Assembly (NCBI GenBank): GCA_910589595.1
Contig: CAJUTM010000011.1
Location: 21,404 to 85,403, forward strand
Length of the DNA stretch: 64,000 nt
From: an uncultured Eubacterium sp.
GTDB lineage: Bacteria; Bacillota; Clostridia; Lachnospirales; Lachnospiraceae
Direction of reading: 5' to 3'
Position numbers and translations under genes: made by a program. Under the pieces are notes generated by a model. It was given only the letters and a program-made list of their open reading frames with translations. It ran no database searches and had not been told where the DNA came from. Shown piece by piece: positions 50,958 through 59,754 of the stretch; within the stretch, counting starts at the first letter, position 1, and each line of letters starts with the position of its first letter.

Positions 50958-50983
50958 GGCACAAACAGCAAACTGTTTGTGCC
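50958..50983 (-). terminator. Strong hairpin after the FliD-like gene
   Basis: GGCACAAACAG pairs perfectly with CTGTTTGTGCC around a 4-base loop; on the minus strand it is followed by TTTCGTGTG, so the U-run is short. It sits 29 bases after the stop of the FliD-like gene and probably ends that transcript, perhaps leakily. Confidence 0.6.
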
Positions 50984-51011
50984 ATCCGTCACTTATTCAT
51001 ATACTTCCTGC

Positions 51012-51701
51012 TTAAATCAATTTTCCAAACCTTGTGTACATCATTTTACCCTGATTTACAGCTAACTGGTTCGTACTCTGATTGTACATCGTAGACGCTT
51101 TTTGGGAAATACGGTCTGCCAGAGAACCGCTTCCCGAAAACAGAGCTTTCAAATCGCTCATCTTGGCCGACTTAAACTTCTCCTCATCAATCGAAAGGGA
51201 GTTGTTCTCGCCAATTGATATACCAACTTTATTCAATAATCCCTCGCTGATATTCATCTGCTCCGTTCCCCATACAGCAGTCTGTAAAATACTGTAGGAG
51301 TTCATATTTTTCGTCGTTGACAATGTACTGTTATAACTGTCAATAAAACTCTTTGCCTTACTAAGCAAATCTTCCGGTTTTGCATCTTTGGAATAGTCCG
51401 CATTTTTCAACGCGTTCGCCGATTCATACAGCTTTTGTGCGGAACTCTTAAGGTTGGAAAGCTTTACCTTGCTGTCTGCCGTACCGGAACCGCTGATGGT
51501 ATCCGTATCTTTGCCATCCGTTTTGGATTGTGAAACCTGATTGGCATAGTACGCTTTCATTGCTTTCTTGTAAGCGCCGCTCTTAATCATCTGCAAATCG
51601 CCTAACGATGAAAGCAGGGACGGACCGGAACCGCTACCGCCTGTACCGAAGAAGCTATTCATGAAAGAATTGCCCGAATTCCATCCATAAATACCACTCA
51701 T
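51012..51701 (-). CDS. FliD-like (flagellar cap/hook-associated-like) protein, free-standing
   Basis: A 229-residue protein with no signal peptide. The N-terminus is Gly/Ser/Asn-rich (GIYGWNSGNSFMNSFFGTGG). The C-terminal half recalls the D1/D0 coiled part of FliD: ISEGLLNKVGISIG, SLSIDEEKFKSAKMSD with LKALFSGSGSLADRISQ, then a helix ending in basic residues. True FliD is far larger. No flagellar genes are near. It may be a structural or secreted relative, or only share the coil pattern. The ATG at 51701 is chosen, 8 bases after AAGGAG. A sigma-A promoter lies upstream. Confidence 0.55.
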   Translation of the reverse strand: MSGIYGWNSGNSFMNSFFGTGGSGSGPSLLSSLGDLQMIKSGAYKKAMKAYYANQVSQSKTDGKDTDTISGSGTADSKVKLSNLKSSAQKLYESANALKNADYSKDAKPEDLLSKAKSFIDSYNSTLSTTKNMNSYSILQTAVWGTEQMNISEGLLNKVGISIGENNSLSIDEEKFKSAKMSDLKALFSGSGSLADRISQKASTMYNQSTNQLAVNQGKMMYTRFGKLI

Positions 51702-51791
51702 ACATATCACTCCTTTGATTAATTTAATTTTGGTAATCCATTACCATATTGTATATCGACATTTCCTTTGTCAAATATTAGGCTTACTTTA

Positions 51792-51819
51792 AGTATAGCA
51801 GAAAAAAATGAAGTTGCAA
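51792..51819 (-). promoter_or_regulatory. Promoter of the FliD-like gene with two palindromes
   Basis: Minus-strand TTGCAA (51814-51819) and TATACT (51792-51797), 16 bases apart. Palindromes lie on both sides: ACCAA-TAT-TTGGT (51829-51841) just upstream of the -35, and GGTAAT-CC-ATTACC (51732-51745) in the leader. They may be regulator sites. Confidence 0.5.
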
Positions 51820-51847
51820 CCCCTTTTTACCAATATTTGGTATCCTT

Positions 51848-53305
51848 TCATAAGCGTGCGAGCGCGTTCTCTACTGCCTCGCGTTCGCTGTAGTGGTGCT
51901 TCACGCCATTGATTTCCTGATATTCCTCGTGTCCTTTCCCGAGAAGAATTATCATATCGCCGTTACGCGCATGGTCGACGGCATAATTGACCGCTTCCTG
52001 CCGGTCAGGGATGACAATATACTCTCCTTCTGTCTTTGCCAATCCGACTTTGATATCTTCTATTATGTCCATCACGTCTTCCGTACGCGGGTTATCGCTT
52101 GTGACAATGGCGAGCTCCGCCAAATTTCCCACCGCTTCACCCATCTCATAGCGGCGGAGTTTACTGCGGTTGCCGCCACAGCCAAAGATGGCAATAATAC
52201 GGGAAGGGTTGTATCCCCTCAGTGTCTTTAACACACTCTCGGTACTAATACCGTTATGGGCAAAATCTATCAGCACGGAAAATCCCCGTCCGGTCGGTAC
52301 ATTTTCCAAGCGTCCCCGCACTTTCACGTGCTCCAGCGCATGCAGAATGACATTGTGCGGCATTCCGAGAAGCGTGCCTACACAGGCGGCGCACATCGCA
52401 TTGGCGATATTAAACCGCCCCGCAAGTCCGACAATGACATCGCCCTCCAAAATGCCGGACGCATGGAATTTCATGGACAACGTACCGTCCATATTCACAT
52501 GTTCCACGGCAGACGCCGTCAAATCGGCGTCGCTCTCACCGTATGTCTTAATCTCGCAGGCAGCGTCTTTTACAATGTCCTGCCAATGCTCATCATCTTT
52601 ATTGACAATGCCAATGCGGCACATCGTAAACAGGCGGCTCTTGCACCAGAGATATTCATCGAAGTCCGCGTGCTCATTGGGGCCGATATGGTCGGGTGTT
52701 ATATTGGAAAACACACCATAGTCAAATTGCATTCCCGCCACGCGGTCCATCTTAATCCCCTGAGAACTGACTTCCATCACCGCATAATCGCAGCCGGCCT
52801 CCGCCATTTCATAAAAATATTTCTGCAAATCATACGATTCGGGAGTTGTATGTTCCGTCGGCGTTACTTTACCATTTACCGCCACGCCGATAGTTCCCAC
52901 GACGCCGCATATTTTTCCTGATTTCTCAATGATATCGCGCACCATATAAGTAATCGTCGATTTGCCTTTTGTACCGGTAATGCCAATCGTTGTCATTTTC
53001 GACGCCGGATAGTCAAAATAGGCCTGCGACAGATAGCTCAGCGCGGCGCGGCCATTGCTCACGCGAACGACCGTCACTTCGTTATCCGCGATGGCAACAT
53101 CCCGCTCTGCCACAACAACCGAGGCCCCCCTGTCTACTACGTCCGGAATGTACTTGTGGCCATCCTGCACCGTTCCCGCAATCGCCACAAAAAGCATACC
53201 GGACTGAATCTCCCGCGAATCGTAGGCGATATCGGAAACTTCCGTCTCCAGACTCCCCTGTATCAGTTCATAATCCATTTTTTCCAATAACTTCTTTAAC
53301 TTCAC
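51848..53305 (-). CDS. murE: UDP-N-acetylmuramoyl-L-alanyl-D-glutamate--2,6-diaminopimelate ligase (MurE)
   Basis: A 485-residue Mur ligase. The N-terminal domain binds UDP (AYDSREIQSGMLFVAI), the central ATPase has GITGTKGKSTITYMV and HTTPESYDLQ, and the C-terminal domain has FAHNGISTESVL and the amino-acid selectivity motif TSDNPRTED. DNPR marks meso-diaminopimelate users, so the wall peptide is of the DAP type. I start at the GTG at 53305 (GAGG 7 bases upstream), giving the usual MKLKxLL-like N-terminus; ten earlier codons from another GTG are unlikely. It follows the HAD phosphatase gene by 26 bases. Confidence 0.95.
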   Translation of the reverse strand: MKLKKLLEKMDYELIQGSLETEVSDIAYDSREIQSGMLFVAIAGTVQDGHKYIPDVVDRGASVVVAERDVAIADNEVTVVRVSNGRAALSYLSQAYFDYPASKMTTIGITGTKGKSTITYMVRDIIEKSGKICGVVGTIGVAVNGKVTPTEHTTPESYDLQKYFYEMAEAGCDYAVMEVSSQGIKMDRVAGMQFDYGVFSNITPDHIGPNEHADFDEYLWCKSRLFTMCRIGIVNKDDEHWQDIVKDAACEIKTYGESDADLTASAVEHVNMDGTLSMKFHASGILEGDVIVGLAGRFNIANAMCAACVGTLLGMPHNVILHALEHVKVRGRLENVPTGRGFSVLIDFAHNGISTESVLKTLRGYNPSRIIAIFGCGGNRSKLRRYEMGEAVGNLAELAIVTSDNPRTEDVMDIIEDIKVGLAKTEGEYIVIPDRQEAVNYAVDHARNGDMIILLGKGHEEYQEINGVKHHYSEREAVENALARL

Positions 53306-53331
53306 TCCTCTACCTCTCTTTCTTTCCTGTC

Positions 53332-54120
53332 TCACAGCAATCCATAATGCATAAAAGCTTTTTCAATTCCATCTTCCATAACGGCGGAAGTGACAAAATC
53401 GACCGCCGGAAAAATATCCGGATTTCCACTCCCCATGGCAATACTGATACCCGTGTATTCTAACATCGGCAAATCGTTCGTGCTGTCGCCCACTCCGATT
53501 GTCTGTTCGCGCGGTATATTAAGATAGTCACACAAAAAGGCAATCCCCGTCGCCTTGGAACATCCTTTGGGAACTACTTCATAAAAAGTCGGACTGCGCA
53601 ATATAAAATCAAATTGCTGCGCATATTTTTGCCGAAATGCTTCCATGTCACTGCTCTCGTCAAACCAAAGCGCCATTTTGTCAAATTCCGGTTCGGCTTC
53701 CGTCCAGAACAACTGACACTCCGTGGCAAAACTGCCGTTATCCGTAAAAATTTGCTTTACTTCCGGCATCCAATAGTCCTTGCGAAAATAAGACGCCTCT
53801 TTTCCCTCCAGTATCCCGTCCACATGAAAACGCAGCAAATCCGCCACCACTTCCCGCTGCAGTTTCCTGTCTATTTGTGCGTGAAACAGCTCTTTCTCAC
53901 GATAGTATATGTCAGTACCACAGCCTCCTATCACACCATCGAAGCCAATCGCCAGAATATCTTTGGGCCAGATTGCCTTACAACGCCCCGTACATATAAA
54001 AATCAAATGGCCGTTTTCCTTTGCCCTGTGCAGCGCGCGCACGGCGCTCTCCGGCACAATTCCCTCTTTTTCATCTAACAGAGTACCATCTATATCTAAG
54101 AATATCATATGCTGATTCAT
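53332..54120 (-). CDS. Cof-type HAD-IIB family hydrolase
   Basis: A 262-residue phosphatase. Motif I is IFLDIDGTLLDE (both Asp), motif II FICTGR, motif III the Lys in GCSKATGIAFL and motif IV GVGDSTNDLPML. The C2 cap domain lies between about residues 85 and 185. Such enzymes hydrolyse sugar phosphates or flavin/PLP phosphates; the substrate is unknown. ATG at 54120; a TTG two codons earlier directly follows the MATE gene stop, so the two genes are coupled. Confidence 0.92.
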   Translation of the reverse strand: MNQHMIFLDIDGTLLDEKEGIVPESAVRALHRAKENGHLIFICTGRCKAIWPKDILAIGFDGVIGGCGTDIYYREKELFHAQIDRKLQREVVADLLRFHVDGILEGKEASYFRKDYWMPEVKQIFTDNGSFATECQLFWTEAEPEFDKMALWFDESSDMEAFRQKYAQQFDFILRSPTFYEVVPKGCSKATGIAFLCDYLNIPREQTIGVGDSTNDLPMLEYTGISIAMGSGNPDIFPAVDFVTSAVMEDGIEKAFMHYGLL

Positions 54121-54126
54121 TGTCAA

Positions 54127-55500
54127 TCACTTCTCTTTCTGAAATTTTAACTCTTTGCGCCAGACCGTCAGGAAAAACAACGCTCCCGCCGTCAGCGCCG
54201 ATATCGTATCCGCTATCGGTTCCGACCAGTATATTCCGTCAACGCCAAAAAACCGCGGAAGAATAATCGCTAACGGTATCAGCAGAATGACCTTTCGCCA
54301 AAGGGCAATAAACAGGGATATTTTCGCTTTTCCCAATCCCATAAACGTACTCTGGCATGTCATCTGCACGCCGAAAATGAGCAATCCCACAAGAAATACC
54401 GGAAGCTTGGCGACCGCCAAATCCAACATCTGCGGATTGCTCGTAAACATCCCCGCAAACAGATGGGGAAACAGAATCACCGTTCCGGTAAATACAAAGC
54501 TGAACCCCCATATGATAGCGAGCGCAATCAGAAACGTATTGCGCACACGGGCAATTTTCCGCGCGCCATAGTTATAGCTGATAATCGGCTGCGCCCCCTG
54601 CGAAAATCCGTTTACCGGAATGACAATTAACTGCATGACGCTCTGCAAAATCGTCAGCGTACCCACATACAAATCTCCGCCATACTGCTGTAAACCGCGA
54701 TTGAGGACGATAGTTATCAGGCTCTCGGTAGACTGCATAATAAACGGTGAAATTCCGAGCGCCAAAATCCCGCCCGCCGTTTTGGAATTAAGGCGCAGAT
54801 TGCATTTGCGGATTTTCAAACCGGTCTTCTTCCCGAGAAGAAAAGTTACGACCCACACAGCACTGACAGCCTGTGAGAGAATGGTTGCCAGCGCGGCTCC
54901 TTTGATTCCCATATGCAGGCCGAAAATAAACAGAGGGTCAAGTCCGATATTGAGGACGGCTCCTATCAGCACGGAAAACATTGCCGTCTTGGCAAATCCC
55001 TGACAACTGATATACATATTTAACCCCTGATATGCCATTACAAAAACCGTTCCCACCAGATAGATATTGAGATAGTCTTCTGCAAATACAATCGTCGAAT
55101 CACTGGCTCCAAATAAATATAGCAACGGCGTCTTAAACAGATAAAGTCCGGCTGTCAGAATTACCGTAAAAACAATAAGCATCGTTACGCTGTTTCCGAG
55201 TATTTTCTCCGCCGCATTCCGGTCTCCTTTTCCCAATTGGATGGAAGCCTGCGGCGCGCCACCCATCCCCGCGAGTGCGCTAAAGGCCTGTATCAGCAAA
55301 ATGACAGGGAGGGAGAGTCCGAGCCCCGTCAGCGCCTGTGCGCCCACATCGGGAATATGACCGATATAAATGCGGTCAACCAGATTATATACAACGTTAA
55401 TCAACTGTGCGATTACTGCCGGAATCGCCAAACTGAAAATCAGACGCCCCAGCGGCGCTGTGCCCAGTTTTTCATCCTGTTTTCGTTCTGTCTCTGCCAT
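54127..55500 (-). CDS. MATE family efflux transporter
   Basis: A 457-residue protein with 12 membrane helices in two halves typical of multidrug and toxin extrusion pumps: IPAVIAQLINVVYNLVDRIYIGHIPDVG at the start of half one, and PFIMQSTESLITIVLNRGLQQYGGD at the start of half two, followed by the conserved GFSQGAQPIISYNYGA. It is driven by sodium or protons; substrate unknown. GAGG is 5 bases before the ATG. It sits between citrate synthase and the HAD phosphatase gene without a clear functional tie. Confidence 0.93.
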   Translation of the reverse strand: MAETERKQDEKLGTAPLGRLIFSLAIPAVIAQLINVVYNLVDRIYIGHIPDVGAQALTGLGLSLPVILLIQAFSALAGMGGAPQASIQLGKGDRNAAEKILGNSVTMLIVFTVILTAGLYLFKTPLLYLFGASDSTIVFAEDYLNIYLVGTVFVMAYQGLNMYISCQGFAKTAMFSVLIGAVLNIGLDPLFIFGLHMGIKGAALATILSQAVSAVWVVTFLLGKKTGLKIRKCNLRLNSKTAGGILALGISPFIMQSTESLITIVLNRGLQQYGGDLYVGTLTILQSVMQLIVIPVNGFSQGAQPIISYNYGARKIARVRNTFLIALAIIWGFSFVFTGTVILFPHLFAGMFTSNPQMLDLAVAKLPVFLVGLLIFGVQMTCQSTFMGLGKAKISLFIALWRKVILLIPLAIILPRFFGVDGIYWSEPIADTISALTAGALFFLTVWRKELKFQKEK

Positions 55501-55544
55501 TTTTACCTCTTTTCTGAGCGATTTACCGCGCTAACCATTGCCGA

Positions 55545-56927
55545 TTAGCATTTATCACGCTCGTCCAATTCACAATATGTTTCATGCGTGCCCACGTATT
55601 TATACGCCGGACGAATAATTTTCCCTTTATTTACAAGCTCTTCCAAACGATGAGCGCTCCATCCGGATATGCGGGCAATCGCAAAGATTGGTGTAAATAA
55701 CTCGCGAGGAATATTCATCATCGTATAAATAAAACCGGAATAAAAATCTACGTTTGTACAAACCGGCTTATAGCGTCTGTGCGTCTCCATAATAAGATTT
55801 TTGGAAATACGCGCTACCGTCTCGTAGAGATAAAACTCTTCCATCTGTCCCTTTTCTCTTGCAAGCTCTGCGGCATATTTTTCTAATACAACCGCGCGCG
55901 GGTCAGATTCGGTGTAGACGGCATGCCCCATACCATATATGAGACCGGAGCCATCAAACGCCTGCTTATTCAAAATCTTTTTCAGATAATCCGTTATCTG
56001 CTCTTCGCAGCTCCAGTCCGGACAATGCTCTTTCAAATCGTCAAACATCTGCAATACTTTCAGATTGGCGCCGCCGTGACGGGGGCCTTTGAGAGAGGCA
56101 ATAGACGCCGATATCGCAGAATATGTATCCGTTCCCGAAGAAGTTACGACATGATTGGTAAAGGTTGAATTGTTACCGCCGCCGTGCTCGGCGTGAAGCA
56201 CAAGCGCAATGTCCAGCACCTTGGCTTCCAATTCCGTAAAACTGCCGTCCGGCCGGAGCATTTGCAATATATTTTCAGCAATTGATAATTTCGGGTCGGG
56301 CGTGCGGATATATAAATTGTCATCAAACGTAAAGTGGCGGTACGATAAATAAGCATATACCGCAATCATCGGAATTTTACTTATCAACTGCAAGGATTGA
56401 CGCAACACATTGGCAACCGAGGTGCTATCCGGATTATCATCATACGAGTACAATGTCAATACACTCTTTTGCAGCGCATTCATAATATTTGCACTTGGGG
56501 CTTTCATTATTACATCACGGACAAACTGACCGGACAATTCCTGTAAACTTGTGAGCACTTCCTCGAAACTGCGAAGCTGTTCTCTGGTAGGAAGTTCACC
56601 AAACAGAAGCAGATACGTTGTTTCCTCGAAAGCAAAACGGCGTTTTTCATAGCTCGCCACAAGGTCTTTGACATGATACCCCTGATAATAGAGTTCGCCA
56701 TCACACGGAATCTTCCTGCCATCTTTATTTTGATATCCTTTGACATCCGATATTTCCGTCAACCCCGTCAGTACGCCTTTTCCGCTGGAATCACGCAGCC
56801 CGCGCTTTACGTCATATTCATTGTAGAGGTCGAGGTTAATCGCCCCCGACACCATACAATATTCCGTAAGGTCGTTAAACTTTTCGTTCAACTCTTCTCC
56901 CAATTCCATCATTGATTTATTGTCCAA
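55545..56927 (-). CDS. gltA: Citrate synthase
   Basis: A 460-residue type II-like citrate synthase that condenses oxaloacetate with acetyl-CoA. Active-site pieces are LHAEHGGGNNSTF (His), GPRHGGANLKVL (His), IYGMGHAVYTESDPRA (His and Arg) and VDFYSGFIYTMM (catalytic Asp). Longer than the usual 370-430 by an N-terminal extension of about 60 residues. I chose the TTG at 56927, preceded by AAAGGAGG at 7 bases; an ATG 12 codons upstream has none. With no other citrate-cycle gene nearby it probably supplies 2-oxoglutarate for glutamate. Its promoter carries an inverted-repeat operator candidate. Confidence 0.93.
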   Translation of the reverse strand: MDNKSMMELGEELNEKFNDLTEYCMVSGAINLDLYNEYDVKRGLRDSSGKGVLTGLTEISDVKGYQNKDGRKIPCDGELYYQGYHVKDLVASYEKRRFAFEETTYLLLFGELPTREQLRSFEEVLTSLQELSGQFVRDVIMKAPSANIMNALQKSVLTLYSYDDNPDSTSVANVLRQSLQLISKIPMIAVYAYLSYRHFTFDDNLYIRTPDPKLSIAENILQMLRPDGSFTELEAKVLDIALVLHAEHGGGNNSTFTNHVVTSSGTDTYSAISASIASLKGPRHGGANLKVLQMFDDLKEHCPDWSCEEQITDYLKKILNKQAFDGSGLIYGMGHAVYTESDPRAVVLEKYAAELAREKGQMEEFYLYETVARISKNLIMETHRRYKPVCTNVDFYSGFIYTMMNIPRELFTPIFAIARISGWSAHRLEELVNKGKIIRPAYKYVGTHETYCELDERDKC

Positions 56928-56956
56928 ATCATTTCCTCCTTTCACATCAGTAAACG

Positions 56957-57001
56957 ATATCAAAAGAGGATAGGCTGCTTTGTCAAGTACCTGTCCTCTT
57001 T
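56957..57001 (-). promoter_or_regulatory. Citrate synthase promoter with inverted-repeat operator
   Basis: Minus-strand TTGACA (56981-56986) and TGATAT (56957-56962) are 18 bases apart. The inverted repeat AAAGAGGATAGG (56963-56974) and CCTGTCCTCTTT (56990-57001) matches at 11 of 12 positions and flanks the -35 box, with one arm filling the spacer. A protein bound to both arms would block polymerase, so this is a candidate repressor site. Confidence 0.65.
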
Positions 57002-57067
57002 CTGATTCTATTTATTGAGTATACACTATTTTTCTCTTATTTGCAAACAACGTCAGGCATTCGCCAT

Positions 57068-58933
57068 TCATTTTTCCCGCAGCACCCTCATGGCGTTGAG
57101 AATCGCGATTACGGAAACGCCTACATCTGCGAATACCGCCTCCCACATATTTGCCATACCAAGCGCACCTAACAAAAGAACGAGAAATTTAACTCCGAGA
57201 GCGAAAATAATATTCTGCTTCACAATGCGGAGCGTCCTGCGCGAAATGCGTACTATGGAGGCAATCTTGCCAATATCATCATCCATCAGCACTACATCGG
57301 CCGCCTCAATTGCCGCGTCGGAACCGAGACTTCCCATGGCAATTCCGATATCGGCACGTGTGAGTACCGGCGCATCGTTAATACCATCGCCGACGAAGGC
57401 CAGACGTTCTTTCTTTTCCTGCTCCTGCAGCAGGCGTTCCACCTGTTCCACTTTATCCGCAGGCAGAAGTTCCGCATAGACCTCGTCGATTCCCACTTCC
57501 TCCGCCACGCACGAAGCCGCTTTATTCCTGTCACCCGTCAACATTACACACTTTTTAACTCCGATTCGTTTCATATCGGCAATAGCGGCCGCCGCTCCCT
57601 GTTTGATTGTATCGGAAATAACGATAGCACCTAAAAAACGATTTTCCTGCGCAACGTACACAACCGTTCCTGCTTCCTCACAAACTTTATATGCAATTTC
57701 CTTTGCCGCCATCAGTTTTTCGTTGCCGATGTAAGTCTTCTTACCGTCCACCGATATCTCGATTCCATGTCCGGCAATCTCACTTGCTTCCGCTACCCGC
57801 GTTAAATCAGGCGCCTTACCATAGGCTTCCTTTATCGAAGCCGCAATCGGATGATTCGAATATCCCTCTCCCAGAGCGGCGATTTCCAACAATTGCTCTT
57901 TTTCAATATCTGCAGTTAAAATGTCTGTCACGGTAAATTCACCTTTTGTGAGCGTTCCCGTCTTATCCAGCACGAGTGTAGTCATTTGCGCTACCGCTTC
58001 CAGATAATTGCTTCCCTTTACGAGAACACCAAGTTTGGAGGCGGCCCCAATCCCCCCGAAGAAACCAAGCGGTACGGAAATGACAAGTGCGCACGGACAG
58101 GATATAACAAGAAATATGCAGGCCCGCTGCAGCCAGTCCGACCAGTCACCGGCAAAAAGCAGAGGCGGCAGAACTGCCAGCAATACTGCCCCTATCGTTA
58201 CAATTGGTGTGTAGTATCGGGCAAAGCGGGTAATAAAATTCTCCACCGTTGCTTTCTTTGCGTTCGCATTTTCAACTAATTCCAGTATCCTTGCCACGGT
58301 CGAGTCGTCAAACTCTTTCGTCGTTCTCACCCGCAGCGTTCCGCTTCCGTTTACACAGCCGCTAATAATCCCGTCACCGGCCGCCGCCTTTCGGGGAAGC
58401 GATTCTCCTGTCAGCGCCGCTGTATCAATCCACGATTCCCCGTCCACGACAATACCGTCAAGGGGAACCCGCTCTCCCGATTTGATAATAATAATGGTTC
58501 CCACCTCTACTTCATCCGGCTCCACCTGTACTAGTTCGCCATCTACTTCAATATTGGCATACTCCGGACAGATATCCATCATCTCGCTTATGGATTGTCT
58601 TGATTTGCCAACCGCATAGCCCTGAAACAATTCTCCCACCTGATAAAACAACATAACGGCTACCGCCTCGGCATATTCCCCTACGCCAAAAGCACCGAAA
58701 GTAGCAATCATCATCAGGAAGTTCTCATCAAACACCTGACCGTGCATAATATTGCGAACTGCTTTGTATACAATATCATAGCCTGCAGTCAGATAAGGAA
58801 TCAGATAGATACAAAACAGTAGCCCACGGTTAAATCCGTCCCATATTCCTATATGTCCGAATATCATAAACAGCATAAATATTATAAAGCATAAGATAAT
58901 GCGCCATAGCATTCTTTTTTGTTTTCCTGACAT
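57068..58933 (-). CDS. P1B-type Zn/Cd/Pb efflux ATPase without N-terminal metal-binding domain
   Basis: A 621-residue heavy-metal pump. Eight membrane helices are expected; motifs seen are TGES (actuator), SCPCAL in the sixth helix, DKTGTLTKGEF (phosphorylated Asp), the SNHPIAAS HP motif, MLTGDRN and VGDGINDAPVL. The last helices carry FADVGVSVIAILNA, with the Asp that marks the Zn/Cd/Pb (P1B-2) group. It lacks the usual fused HMA domain; a separate 72-residue HMA protein is encoded 53 bases upstream and probably does that work. ATG at 58933 follows GGAGG at 5 bases. ArsR repressor, HMA protein and pump form one metal-induced operon. Confidence 0.94.
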   Translation of the reverse strand: MSGKQKRMLWRIILCFIIFMLFMIFGHIGIWDGFNRGLLFCIYLIPYLTAGYDIVYKAVRNIMHGQVFDENFLMMIATFGAFGVGEYAEAVAVMLFYQVGELFQGYAVGKSRQSISEMMDICPEYANIEVDGELVQVEPDEVEVGTIIIIKSGERVPLDGIVVDGESWIDTAALTGESLPRKAAAGDGIISGCVNGSGTLRVRTTKEFDDSTVARILELVENANAKKATVENFITRFARYYTPIVTIGAVLLAVLPPLLFAGDWSDWLQRACIFLVISCPCALVISVPLGFFGGIGAASKLGVLVKGSNYLEAVAQMTTLVLDKTGTLTKGEFTVTDILTADIEKEQLLEIAALGEGYSNHPIAASIKEAYGKAPDLTRVAEASEIAGHGIEISVDGKKTYIGNEKLMAAKEIAYKVCEEAGTVVYVAQENRFLGAIVISDTIKQGAAAAIADMKRIGVKKCVMLTGDRNKAASCVAEEVGIDEVYAELLPADKVEQVERLLQEQEKKERLAFVGDGINDAPVLTRADIGIAMGSLGSDAAIEAADVVLMDDDIGKIASIVRISRRTLRIVKQNIIFALGVKFLVLLLGALGMANMWEAVFADVGVSVIAILNAMRVLREK

Positions 58934-58986
58934 ATTTACCTCCATTCCGAGAACGTTTTCGTTCGAAGAACCGCACGAGAACGTGA

Positions 58987-59205
58987 CTACATCATAATTT
59001 TACAATCCGGCTCTACTTTCCGGCAGACTTTCACTACCTCTTCCATAATTTCATCAAATCTGCCATCTTCTGCGTCTATCATCATTTTCTGCGTCATAAA
59101 ACTGACGCTGGCGTCACTGACACCCGCTATCTTTTTAATTGCCTCTTCCATTTTTGCTGCGCAGTTTGCGCAATCCAAATCCTGCAGTTTAAATTTCTTT
59201 TTCAT
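58987..59205 (-). CDS. Free-standing heavy-metal-associated (HMA) domain protein
   Basis: A 72-residue ferredoxin-like metal-binding protein. The metal site is DLDCANCAAKME, with the CxxC cysteines and the acidic Asp before them, as in Zn/Cd-type HMA domains. A second half with VSDASVSFMTQKMMIDAED completes the fold. It ends DCKIMM. It would bind Zn, Cd or Pb and hand it to the pump encoded next. It is a natural split of what is one protein in other genomes. Confidence 0.92.
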   Translation of the reverse strand: MKKKFKLQDLDCANCAAKMEEAIKKIAGVSDASVSFMTQKMMIDAEDGRFDEIMEEVVKVCRKVEPDCKIMM

Positions 59206-59252
59206 ATTTCAATCTTCCTTTCTTTCATAAAAATATTGAGCAAAATAAAGTT

Positions 59253-59615
59253 TTACTCTCCTATATGTTCCAGCCCCTGTGCGATAATAGTTCTGACGTG
59301 GTCGTCCGCCAAAGAATAAATAACCGACTTTCCTTCCCGTCTTCCCTTTACCAGTTTGTTCTGCTTTAATATTTTTAATTGATGTGAAATCGCCGACTGT
59401 GTCATCTGCAGAGCTTCCGCCAAATCACACACGCAGACTTCCTCTTCAAAGAGAACAAACAAAATGCGGATACGGGTAGAATCTCCAAAAACTTTAAATA
59501 ACTCAGCCAAATCGTACAAATCATCTTCCGGCGGTAATTTGTCTCTCACAATACAGAGTAAATCCTCATGTATTTCCGTCGTCTCACAACATTCTATTTC
59601 ATCTTTTTTATTCAC
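59253..59615 (-). CDS. ArsR/SmtB family metal-sensing repressor (CadC-like)
   Basis: A 120-residue winged-helix repressor. The recognition helix is QSAISHQLKILKQNKLV; the helix-3 metal site is EEEVCVCDLAEAL with the CVC pair of CadC/ArsR, and an N-terminal ECCET may add the CadC N-terminal cysteines. The C-terminal ADDHVRTIIAQGLEHI is the helix-5 Zn-site region of SmtB/CzrA type (Asp and His seen). So Cd/Pb, and perhaps Zn, are likely effectors. GTG at 59615 is used, 7 bases after AGGAGG. Confidence 0.93.
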   Translation of the reverse strand: MNKKDEIECCETTEIHEDLLCIVRDKLPPEDDLYDLAELFKVFGDSTRIRILFVLFEEEVCVCDLAEALQMTQSAISHQLKILKQNKLVKGRREGKSVIYSLADDHVRTIIAQGLEHIGE

Positions 59616-59633
59616 TCCATCGCCTCCTTTTAT

Positions 59634-59687
59634 CATATGAACAATTATTCATATGAACATTATATGGCATACACCCTTTGATGTCAA
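59634..59687 (-). promoter_or_regulatory. Promoter and ArsR/SmtB-type operator of the metal-efflux operon
   Basis: Minus-strand TTGACA (59682-59687) and TATAAT (59659-59664) lie exactly 17 bases apart, both consensus. Directly downstream is the perfect 8-base inverted repeat CATATGAA (59634-59641), 6-base spacer, TTCATATG (59648-59655), the classical ArsR/SmtB operator shape, covering the transcription start. Confidence 0.88.
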
Positions 59688-59701
59688 TAGTTTTTTTACA
59701 C

Positions 59702-59740
59702 AAAAAAGAGTATTTAGAATTTTTATTCCAAATACTCTTT
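59702..59740 (-). terminator. Intrinsic terminator of the DUF4846 gene
   Basis: AAAGAGTATTT pairs with AAATACTCTTT, followed on the minus strand by TTTTTT. The stem of 11 perfect pairs is extended by further pairs toward the loop. It lies just after the DUF4846 stop and before the metal-operon promoter. Confidence 0.85.
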
Positions 59741-59754
59741 ACGCAATATCCAAA

